Under the pieces are notes generated by a model. That model was not told where the DNA came from and searched no databases. It saw nothing but the letters and a program-made list of their open reading frames with translations. From Deinococcus sp. (GTDB lineage Bacteria; Deinococcota; Deinococci; Deinococcales; Deinococcaceae): a DNA stretch of 12,199 nt. The stretch lies in contig JAGLBK010000069.1 of NCBI GenBank assembly GCA_018260275.1, forward strand, positions 1 through 12,199. The letters run 5' to 3'. The translations under genes were made by a program, and so were the position numbers. The number at the start of each line of letters is the position of its first letter. Within the stretch, counting starts at the first letter, position 1. This document shows, one piece after another, positions 7,045 to 12,199 of the stretch.

Positions 7045-8997
7045 TTACGCCCGCGTATCCCGCCGCTTGACCAGCTCGGCCTTCAAGTCGTCAAACTTCA
7101 CGCCCTTGCGCTCCTGGGTGCCTTCCGCCGTGCGTTCGCGCAGGCTGACTTCGCGGGCTTCCTGTTCCTTGTCGCCCACAATCAGCATGAAGGGAATGCG
7201 GCTCAGCTCGGCCTCGCGCACCTTGGCCTGCATCCGGTTGCTGGAATCGTCCACTTCCACGCGCAGGCCCGCTGCGTGCAACTCGTTGCGGAGTTCCCAG
7301 GCGTAGTCGTTGTGGCGGTCAGCAATCGGAATGATGGCGACCTGGCGCGGGGCCAGCCACAGCGGGAAATTCCCGGCGGTCTGCTCGATCAGGAAGGCGG
7401 TCATGCGCTCCATGGTCGAGAGCAGGCCACGGTGAATCATGACCGGGCGCTGGCGGCTGCCGTCCTCGGCCACGTATTCCAGTTCAAACTTCTGGGGCAG
7501 CAGAAAGTCCAGCTGCACGGTGCTGAGGGTTTCATCCTTGCCCAGCGCCGAGCGTACCTGAATGTCTACCTTAGGGCCGTAAAACGCCGCGTCACCGGGC
7601 GATTCGTAGAACTCCAGGCCCATTTTCCCCAGGCCCTCGCGCAGCTGCGCCTCGGCGCTGTTCCACATTTCGTCGTCCTGGAAGTACTTTTCGGTGTCAT
7701 TCGGGTCACGCAGCGACAGGCGGTAGCTGAAGCCCGTGAAGCCCAGCACGTTGTAGCAGTCCTGAATCAGTTCAATGGCGGCCCTCAGTTCAGCCTGAAT
7801 CTGGTCGGGGCGGCAGAAGATGTGCGCGTCGTTGAGGGTCATCTCGCGCACACGCGACAGCCCGGTCAGCTGCCCGCTCTGCTCGTAGCGGTGCATCATG
7901 CCCAGTTCGGCAATCTTGATGGGCAGTTCGCGGTAGCTGTGCGGCTTGTGCGAGTAGATCTGAATGTGGTGGGGGCAGTTCATGGGCCGCAGCACCAGTT
8001 CTTCCTCGTCCATCTTCATGACCGGGAACATGTCCTCGTTGTAGTGATCCCAGTGACCGCTGATTTTGTACAGTTCGGATTTCGCCATGATGGGCGTGTA
8101 GACGTGCTGGTACCCCTGCGCCAGTTCCTTGTCTACCACGAAGCGCTCCAGCTCGCGCCGGATAGTTGCGCCGCCAGGAAGCCACAGCGGGAGGCCGGGG
8201 CCAATTACTTCACTGGTAAAGAACAAATCCATTTCCTTGCCAATACGCCGGTGGTCGCGCCGCTTAGCCTCTTCCAGCAGGCGCAGGTACTCGTCCAGTT
8301 CCTTCTGGGTCGCAAAGGCCACGCCGTACACGCGCTGCAAAATCGGGTTTTTCTCGTTGCCGCGCCAGTACGCGCCGCTGGTGCTCATCAGCTTGAAAGC
8401 CTGCGGCAGCTTGCCGGTGTTGGGAAAATGTGGCCCCCGGCAGAGGTCAACATAGTCGCCCTGGGCGTAGAAGGTAATCGGCTCGTCGTCGGGGAGTTCG
8501 GAAATCAGCTCCACCTTGTAGGGGTCGTAGCCGAACTGTTCCAGCGCCTTTTGCTTGCCCACGTCGCTGCGAACGATGTCCAGCCCGCGCCCGATGATGT
8601 CGCGCATGATTTTTTCGATTTCGGGGAGGTCTTCCTCGCGCAGCGGCTCCGGCAGGTCGAAATCCTGGTAAAAGCCGTTTTCAATGTACGGCCCCACGCC
8701 GCGCTTGACAGCTTCTTTGGGAAAGCCTTTGGCCTCGTAATACTCGCCCACCGCCATGCTCAGCGCGTGACTCAGCGAGTGGCGAAACAGCGCGGCGGCG
8801 TCGCCGGGATTCTTCTTGGTCACTAGCGTGATCCTCGCGCCGTCGGGCAGCGGGGTCATCAGGTCGGTCAATTCACCGTTTGCGGTGGCGGCCAGGGCGT
8901 CCTGCGCCAGGCGGGGGCCGATGGCTTTAGCGGCGTCCAGCGCGGTGGCGCCGTCTGGTAAGTCCAGTTGTTTTCCGTCGGGAAGGGTTACGTGCAT
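7045..8997 (-). CDS. thrS: Threonyl-tRNA synthetase
   Basis: This enzyme charges tRNA-Thr with threonine and edits mischarged Ser-tRNA. All domains are present in the 650 residues: TGS domain (1-61), editing domain with H73-x3-H77 (RHSLSHAL) and C186/H190 (DLCRGPH), the class II catalytic core (about 260-540), and the anticodon-binding domain from about LAPRQVAIIPIADRHNDYAW onward. The catalytic zinc ligands are visible as C341 (PMNCPHH), H392 (NDAHIF) and the His of VMIHRG. The ATG at 8997 starts the TGS strand (MHVTLPDGKQ) and follows AAGGAG with a 5-base gap, a normal ribosome binding site. This differs from the leaderless genes around it and fits a long 5' leader. That leader contains a Thr-rich mini-ORF and hairpins that suggest attenuation by threonine supply. 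Confidence 0.98.
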   Translation of the reverse strand: MHVTLPDGKQLDLPDGATALDAAKAIGPRLAQDALAATANGELTDLMTPLPDGARITLVTKKNPGDAAALFRHSLSHALSMAVGEYYEAKGFPKEAVKRGVGPYIENGFYQDFDLPEPLREEDLPEIEKIMRDIIGRGLDIVRSDVGKQKALEQFGYDPYKVELISELPDDEPITFYAQGDYVDLCRGPHFPNTGKLPQAFKLMSTSGAYWRGNEKNPILQRVYGVAFATQKELDEYLRLLEEAKRRDHRRIGKEMDLFFTSEVIGPGLPLWLPGGATIRRELERFVVDKELAQGYQHVYTPIMAKSELYKISGHWDHYNEDMFPVMKMDEEELVLRPMNCPHHIQIYSHKPHSYRELPIKIAELGMMHRYEQSGQLTGLSRVREMTLNDAHIFCRPDQIQAELRAAIELIQDCYNVLGFTGFSYRLSLRDPNDTEKYFQDDEMWNSAEAQLREGLGKMGLEFYESPGDAAFYGPKVDIQVRSALGKDETLSTVQLDFLLPQKFELEYVAEDGSRQRPVMIHRGLLSTMERMTAFLIEQTAGNFPLWLAPRQVAIIPIADRHNDYAWELRNELHAAGLRVEVDDSSNRMQAKVREAELSRIPFMLIVGDKEQEAREVSLRERTAEGTQERKGVKFDDLKAELVKRRDTRA

Positions 8998-9018
8998 GGT
9001 GTCTCCTTTGAATACATG

Positions 9019-9047
9019 AAAAAAGCCCGGTCTGGCCGCAAACCAAA
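9019..9047 (-). terminator. Putative attenuator terminator in the thrS leader
   Basis: Read on the minus strand, UUUGGUUU (9047-9040) can pair with AGACCGGG (9033-9026) around a 6-base loop, using several G-U pairs, and six U follow at once (9024-9019). In an alternative fold, CCAGACCGG (9035-9027) is exactly complementary to CCGGUCUGG (9153-9145), most of which lies in the loop of the first leader hairpin. Either pairing would place a stem directly before the U-tract, about 20 bases ahead of the thrS start. Confidence 0.5.
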
Positions 9048-9049
9048 GT

Positions 9050-9086
9050 GAACGCCTGAAAACCGTACGTGGGTTCTCAGGCGCTC
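9050..9086 (-). promoter_or_regulatory. Strong hairpin overlapping the end of the thrS leader ORF
   Basis: GAGCGCCTGAGAACC and GGTTTTCAGGCGTTC form a 15-bp stem (two G-U pairs in RNA) with a 7-base loop. The upstream arm covers the last codons and the TGA of the leader ORF, so a ribosome held at the Thr codons would stop it from folding. That geometry is what an attenuator needs. Confidence 0.65.
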
Positions 9087-9175
9087 AGAGTTCGCGTGGT
9101 CAGGCCGAGCATGAAGGAACTTCGCTGGCACTCGCCGCACATCACCAGACCGGAGTGATGGGGCGAGTGCTTCAT
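9077..9175 (-). CDS. Putative 32-residue threonine-rich leader peptide of thrS
   Basis: The ORF starts at an ATG 6 bases after a TATCGT -10 box, matching the leaderless pattern of other genes here, and runs 32 codons to a TGA 79 bases before thrS. The peptide begins MKHSPHHSGLVMCGECQ and ends LTTRTLSA. Its three Thr residues (26, 27 and 29; codons ACC, ACG, ACT) are clustered at the end and just ahead of a strong hairpin. Low charged tRNA-Thr should stall ribosomes here and let transcription continue into thrS. Codons 2-16 also form a hairpin in the DNA/RNA (9128-9170). A CxxC pair and three His in the first half are unusual for a leader peptide and leave open a metal-binding small protein. 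I know of no described match; the regulatory role is inferred from position, codon content and secondary structure. Confidence 0.6.
   Translation of the reverse strand: MKHSPHHSGLVMCGECQRSSFMLGLTTRTLSA
9128..9170 (-). promoter_or_regulatory. First hairpin of the thrS leader RNA
   Basis: GCACTCGCC and GGCGAGTGC form a 9-bp outer stem. An inner 5-bp stem (ATCAC/GTGAT) encloses a 9-base loop, TCCGGTCTG on the minus strand. The loop is complementary to the sequence just before the U-tract 110 bases downstream. The hairpin lies inside codons 2-16 of the leader ORF, so translation would open it. Confidence 0.6.
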
Positions 9176-9181
9176 ACCTGC

Positions 9182-9187
9182 ACGATA
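9182..9187 (-). promoter_or_regulatory. -10 box (TATCGT) of the thrS leader transcript
   Basis: TATCGT lies 6 bases before the leader-ORF ATG, and TTGCCG lies 18 bases upstream of it as a fair -35 box. This is the best two-part promoter seen in the window. Confidence 0.55.
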
Positions 9188-9242
9188 GCGCGGCGGGGCA
9201 AGGGGCGGCAACTTTTACCCATGAGGCAGCGTACAGGTGAGC

Positions 9243-10103
9243 ATGACCTTAGTTGAGCCAACCTCCGTTCCCTCTGATGCCGCCCTCGCGCCTGTGCAGC
9301 AGCCAGCGCCGAAGTGGTGGCCGCTGGTGCGCTGGCTGCTGGTCGCCGTATGCGTGTGGCCCCTGCTGATGGTCGCCGCGCCAGGGGTGCTGAAGGTGCC
9401 GCGCTACGACGTGGCGGGCGGACAAATCATGGCGAGGTCGGTCATAACGCGCACGGTGATTCCGGCAGGGACGCCCTATGAGAAAACGTCCATCGGCCTG
9501 ACCCGCCGAATTTACGGCAACGCTACGCCCGGCTACTACACGGGCCGCTTCGACACCACCCGGGGCGAGGTCGCCCTGTACAGCGACGGCTCCAGCAGCG
9601 GCCTGCTTTTTGCTACCCAGCCGCCCACTTTCATCACGCCTGCCGACCCCGACGCCCTGCTGACGGCGTGGAAAGGTGGGGCGACCGCCAGTTTTCGGCC
9701 CGCTCGTAACGCCCAGCTGGGTTGGGGCGCTGCGGCATTTCTGCTGCTGATTCCTGGGCTGGCTGTGGTTGGCTCCCTGTTCATCTCTAAACCGCGCCTG
9801 ACCTACGCAATCCAGGGCGATACCTTCACTGTCAAGACCCGCGCCAGCACCACCCATTTTCCCCGCACTGGCACCAGCGCCAGCCTGACTTCGCACGCAT
9901 TGGGAATGCGGCTCTTTGGCACGGCGATACCCGGCTATTACACCGGAACATTCAGCACGCGCGGCGGCAATGTGCAGGCGGCGGCCAGCAGCGCGAGGCC
10001 GGGGCAGGCGCTCTTGCTGGAGTACGGCAGCAAGCGCTACTACCTGACGCCCAGTGACCCGGCAGCGGTGGCGGCGTGGTTCGGGAGCTCTGAGCAGCGT
10101 TAG
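9243..10103 (+). CDS. Membrane protein with two bPH-like repeats
   Basis: The 286-residue protein has a short N-terminal tail, a transmembrane helix at about 26-49, an outside-type domain, a second helix at about 160-182 and a second domain of the same kind. The two soluble parts are related. YGNATPGYYTGRF (91-103) matches FGTAIPGYYTGTF (225-237), and each copy ends in TPxDPxAxxxAW (132-143 and 269-279). The pattern resembles the bacterial PH-like domain family (bPH_5/PF10882), usually in membrane proteins of unknown role. There is no enzyme motif. The start is uncertain: ATG 9243 or GTG 9237 two codons earlier, both with only weak ribosome binding sequences. Its TAG overlaps the stop codon of the convergent LprI-like gene by 4 bp, with no terminator between. 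Confidence 0.8.
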   Translation: MTLVEPTSVPSDAALAPVQQPAPKWWPLVRWLLVAVCVWPLLMVAAPGVLKVPRYDVAGGQIMARSVITRTVIPAGTPYEKTSIGLTRRIYGNATPGYYTGRFDTTRGEVALYSDGSSSGLLFATQPPTFITPADPDALLTAWKGGATASFRPARNAQLGWGAAAFLLLIPGLAVVGSLFISKPRLTYAIQGDTFTVKTRASTTHFPRTGTSASLTSHALGMRLFGTAIPGYYTGTFSTRGGNVQAAASSARPGQALLLEYGSKRYYLTPSDPAAVAAWFGSSEQR

Positions 10104-10501
10104 CGCAATTTGCTGGCCTGACAGCCGCTGCTGAGGCATTCGCGCAGGCGGTCATTCAGGAAATTCAGGCGGTCGGTGGTCTTTTGCACGGCGCAGTCAC
10201 CGTAGACCACGCTGCCCCACTTTGGGTCGGTGGCGACGCAGGTTCCGTCCCGTTCTTTCATCCAGGTGCGCTGGGTCTGGCGCAGCGTCTGCTGCCCGCC
10301 TGCCGAGAGGCGCTTGAGCAGTTTCTGATAGGTCACGTTCAGTTCGTCGTCGGCGCGAACCAGCACTTTGGCGTCGCAATACACCTGGTCAAAGGTGCCT
10401 TTGGGGTAATTGCAACTCTGCTGGGCGTGCGCGGGGCTGCCAAAGACCAGTGTGGAGAGAACCGTCAGGGTGGCCGCCAGATGCAGGGTCTTCTTGTTCA
10501 T
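10100..10501 (-). CDS. Secreted LprI / DUF1311-like small protein
   Basis: The 133-residue product has a signal peptide (about 1-26, ending AHA before QQSC) and the pattern of the LprI/DUF1311 family: DDELNVTYQKLLKRL, then LRQTQRTWMKERDGTC (residues 51-88). Members include LprI, a mycobacterial lysozyme inhibitor, but most are uncharacterised, so lysozyme inhibition is only a possibility. The mature part has six Cys (30, 42, 88, 103, 122, 127), enough for three disulfides. No lipobox is seen, so it is secreted rather than lipid-anchored. The ATG at 10501 follows GGAGG with a 5-base gap, a strong ribosome binding site. It is divergent from the M20 dipeptidase gene across 81 bp and ends inside the convergent membrane-protein gene. 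Confidence 0.85.
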   Translation of the reverse strand: MNKKTLHLAATLTVLSTLVFGSPAHAQQSCNYPKGTFDQVYCDAKVLVRADDELNVTYQKLLKRLSAGGQQTLRQTQRTWMKERDGTCVATDPKWGSVVYGDCAVQKTTDRLNFLNDRLRECLSSGCQASKLR

Positions 10502-10569
10502 AGAAACCTCCGACAGCAGGATACGGTAGCTATGTCAGGTCTGCTGAAGCGGGTACAGGCGGCAACTGC

Positions 10570-10575
10570 TATCAT
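10570..10575 (+). promoter_or_regulatory. -10 box (TATCAT) of the M20 dipeptidase gene
   Basis: TATCAT ends 7 bases before the ATG at 10583, and no Shine-Dalgarno sequence lies in the gap. This supports 10583 as a leaderless start over the ATG at 10574, which overlaps the box. Confidence 0.6.
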
Positions 10576-10582
10576 GCCGCAC

Positions 10583-11941
10583 ATGTCACAACCCGACCTT
10601 TCCGCCCATCTGGACACTGCCCAGGCCGACGCCGAACTGTTCGAGCTGCTGCGTATTCCCAGCGTAAGCGCTGACCCTGCCTACAAGGCCGACGTGCGCC
10701 GCGCCGCCGAGTGGCTCCTGCAAAAGTTGAGCAGCCTGGGCTTTAAGGCCCGCGTGGACGATACCCCCGGCCACCCCATTGTATTTGCTGAAAAGCTGGT
10801 TGACCCGGGCAAGCCCACCGTGCTGCTGTACGGCCACTACGACGTGCAGCCCGAGGCCCCGCTGGAAGAGTGGATCACGCCCCCCTTTGAACCCACCGTG
10901 CGCAATGGCCGCATCTACGCCCGTGGCAGCACCGACGACAAGGGGCAGGCGTTCGCCCACGTCAAGGGCGTGGAACTGCTGCTCTCGCAGGGCGAACTGC
11001 CGCTGAACGTCAAGTTCATTCTGGAAGGCGAGGAGGAGGTGGGCAGCCCCAGCATCATCCCGTATCTGGAGGCCCACAAGGATGACCTGAAGGCTGACGT
11101 GATTGTCATTTCGGATGGCAGCCGCTTTGCCAAGGACGTGCCCACCATTACCTACGGCGTGCGCGGTCTGAGCTACGTCGAAATACATGTGCAGGGGGCC
11201 AACCGCGACCTCCACAGCGGCAGCTACGGCGGGGCCGCGCCCAACCCCATCAACGCCCTGTGCGAAATCATCGCCAGACTCAAAGACGACCAGGGCCGCG
11301 TCACCATTCCCGGTTTCTACGACGGCATCGAGCCGCTGACCGACGAGGAACGCGGGATGTGGGCCAGCCTGCCGCACAGCGACCAGGACTTCATGAACAG
11401 CATCGGCGTGTCGGCGCTGCCCGGTGAGGAGGGCTACACCACGCTGGAGCGCATCTGGGGCCGACCCACGCTGGACGTGAACGGCATCTGGGGCGGCTAT
11501 CAGGGCGAGGGCAGCAAGACCGTGATTGCTGCCAAAGCGGGCGCAAAGGTCAGCATGCGACTGGTGCCGGGACAGGACCCCGCCCGGATTACCAAGCTGA
11601 TTCAGGACTACGTGCCGACCATTGCCCCCAAAGGCGTCACCGTGACAGTGATGGACCACCACGGCGGCCAGCCCATGAAATTCAAGACCGACAGCCCTTA
11701 TATCAAGGCCGCTGACCGGGCGCTGAACCGGGTGTACGGACGCGGCGCGGTGTTCGCCCGCACCGGAGGCAGCATTCCGATTGTGGCCGCCTTTGCCGAC
11801 ATTCTGAAAACCGAGGTGCTGTTCGTAGATATGGGCCTGAACGAGGACGCCCCACACAGCCCCAACGAGAGCTTTGCCCTGGAGGACTACCACAACGGGA
11901 TTCTGACGAGTGCATATCTGTTGCAGGAACTGGGGAAATGA
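10583..11941 (+). CDS. M20 family metallodipeptidase (CNDP/PepV-like)
   Basis: This 452-residue cytosolic enzyme belongs to the M20 peptidases with two catalytic metal ions, most like the dipeptidase subgroup related to carnosinases. Metal and catalytic residues are visible: H85 and D87 in LLYGHYDVQP, the bridging Asp in ARGSTDDKGQ (118-119), catalytic and metal Glu in LEGEEEVGS (150-152), an Asp in VISDGSRF, and a final His in DAPHSPNES near the C-terminus. The dimerisation domain follows at about residues 195-370, starting with the HSGSYGGAAPNP segment. The reading frame is open far upstream, but the start at 10583 fits family length and the -10 box 7 bases ahead. It probably breaks down dipeptides, in line with the oligopeptidase at the left edge, though the two are far apart. 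It looks monocistronic. Confidence 0.93.
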   Translation: MSQPDLSAHLDTAQADAELFELLRIPSVSADPAYKADVRRAAEWLLQKLSSLGFKARVDDTPGHPIVFAEKLVDPGKPTVLLYGHYDVQPEAPLEEWITPPFEPTVRNGRIYARGSTDDKGQAFAHVKGVELLLSQGELPLNVKFILEGEEEVGSPSIIPYLEAHKDDLKADVIVISDGSRFAKDVPTITYGVRGLSYVEIHVQGANRDLHSGSYGGAAPNPINALCEIIARLKDDQGRVTIPGFYDGIEPLTDEERGMWASLPHSDQDFMNSIGVSALPGEEGYTTLERIWGRPTLDVNGIWGGYQGEGSKTVIAAKAGAKVSMRLVPGQDPARITKLIQDYVPTIAPKGVTVTVMDHHGGQPMKFKTDSPYIKAADRALNRVYGRGAVFARTGGSIPIVAAFADILKTEVLFVDMGLNEDAPHSPNESFALEDYHNGILTSAYLLQELGK

Positions 11942-11967
11942 GGGGCGGAAGTGAGGGTTAAGGTTGG

Positions 11968-12087
11968 TGGGTGGCCCCCCCTCCCCTTGCCTGCGGCAAG
12001 GCCCTCCCCCGCAAGGGGAGAGGGTGTAAAGACCCTCCCCACCTGCGGGGGAGGGCGCTGCGAAGCAGCGGGAGGGGGGGCCACCCA
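11968..12087. repeat. 120-bp GC-rich inverted-repeat element
   Basis: TGGGTGGCCCCCCCTCCC (11968-11985) is repeated as its exact reverse complement at 12070-12087. The interior is almost fully foldable: CCCCTTGC with GCAAGGGG, CCTTGC with GCAAGG, CCCTCCCC with GGGGAGGG (12033-12055) and CGCTGC-GAA-GCAGCG (12056-12070). It has no coding capacity and fills the gap between the dipeptidase and the PurN-like gene. It resembles the small intergenic repeats of Deinococcus, and as RNA it could act as a terminator or mRNA stabiliser. Confidence 0.7.
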
Positions 12088-12108
12088 GCCACTCGGAGGA
12101 AACACCCC

Positions 12109-12199
12109 ATGCGCTTAGCCTTCCTCGCCTCCCACGGCGGCAGCGCGGCCCGGCACATCACCCAGGCGTGCCAGAGCGGGCAACTGGACGCCGTGCCCC
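12109..12199 (+). CDS. PurN-like formyltransferase, first 30 codons
   Basis: The frame begins at an ATG preceded by GGAGG with a 9-base gap and stays open to the right edge. MRLAFLASHGGSAARHITQACQ resembles the N-terminus of phosphoribosylglycinamide formyltransferase (PurN): a first beta strand, then a Gly/Ser-rich turn in the place of the LASGxGSN loop that binds the substrate phosphate. PurN transfers a formyl group from 10-formyl-tetrahydrofolate in purine synthesis. His for Gly in the loop and the short fragment leave other formyltransferase-fold proteins possible. Confidence 0.6.
   Translation, partial: MRLAFLASHGGSAARHITQACQSGQLDAVP

Noticed and set aside
7276..8826. A 516-codon open frame on the plus strand inside thrS
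   Set aside because: It is antisense to a fully supported thrS and its translation has no recognisable domain. Long antisense frames are common in high-GC genes because stop codons are rare.
9019..9187. T-box riboswitch upstream of thrS
   Set aside because: The conserved T-box core (GGGTGGNACCGCG-like) is absent; only a weak TTTGGTTTGCGG resemblance occurs. A leader-peptide mechanism explains the Thr codons and hairpins better.
10184..10582. Upstream extension of the M20 reading frame
   Set aside because: It is antisense to the LprI-like gene and does not resemble an M20 N-terminus. The -10 box and family length support 10583.
10586..11893. A 435-codon open frame on the minus strand inside the M20 gene
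   Set aside because: It mirrors the codon pattern of the M20 gene, and the translation is Val/His/Gly-rich without motifs.
11887..12161. Short minus-strand frames over the GC-rich repeat
   Set aside because: The translations are Pro/Gly/Arg-rich products of the repeat itself with no ribosome binding site or homology.

Overview
The window looks like chromosomal DNA of a Deinococcus species. This rests on high-GC coding sequence of Deinococcus-like protein families and on a promoter habit visible at six separate genes. At each of these a TANNNT -10 box lies only 6-7 bases upstream of the start ATG, so the transcripts should be leaderless, which is common in Deinococcus. Two short, highly structured inverted-repeat elements also fit the small intergenic repeats known in that genus. 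The genus is an inference and no species is proposed.

Layout from left to right. The window opens inside the 3' end of an M3-family oligopeptidase gene (1-909, +), followed by a two-way terminator. A minus-strand block follows: a secreted protein of unknown function with propeller-like repeats (976-2052), a ComM/YifB AAA+ ATPase linked to natural transformation (2106-3605), a 136-bp mobile-looking repeat just upstream of comM, and an orphan SsuA/TauA-type ABC substrate-binding protein (3819-4793) with its own terminator and a 15-bp palindromic operator candidate. Divergent from it is proC (4937-5731, +), for the last step of proline synthesis. After a 240-bp intergenic region comes an exported DsbA-like thioredoxin-fold gene (5972-6984, +) that is broken by a one-base frameshift just before its CPAC motif.

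thrS (7045-8997, -) converges on it through a shared terminator. Its 5' region holds the most interesting signal in the window: a 32-codon leaderless ORF whose last seven sense codons include Thr-Thr-Arg-Thr. It is followed by a strong hairpin and a terminator-like stem ending in six U. This has the form of a ribosome-mediated attenuator for threonyl-tRNA synthetase, and no T-box core is recognisable.

To the right are a membrane protein with two bPH-like repeats (9243-10103, +), a small secreted LprI/DUF1311-like protein (10100-10501, -, overlapping it tail to tail by 4 bp), an M20 metallodipeptidase (10583-11941, +), a 120-bp G/C-rich inverted-repeat element, and the first 30 codons of a PurN-like formyltransferase (12109 onward, +).

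Most genes are single transcription units with housekeeping roles: peptide turnover, proline synthesis, tRNA charging, purine synthesis and DNA uptake. No operon for one pathway is evident. No rRNA, tRNA, CRISPR array, phage gene or transposase was seen. No gene-free stretch exceeds 300 bp; the larger ones (3606-3818, 5732-5971, 8998-9242, 11942-12108) are described individually.
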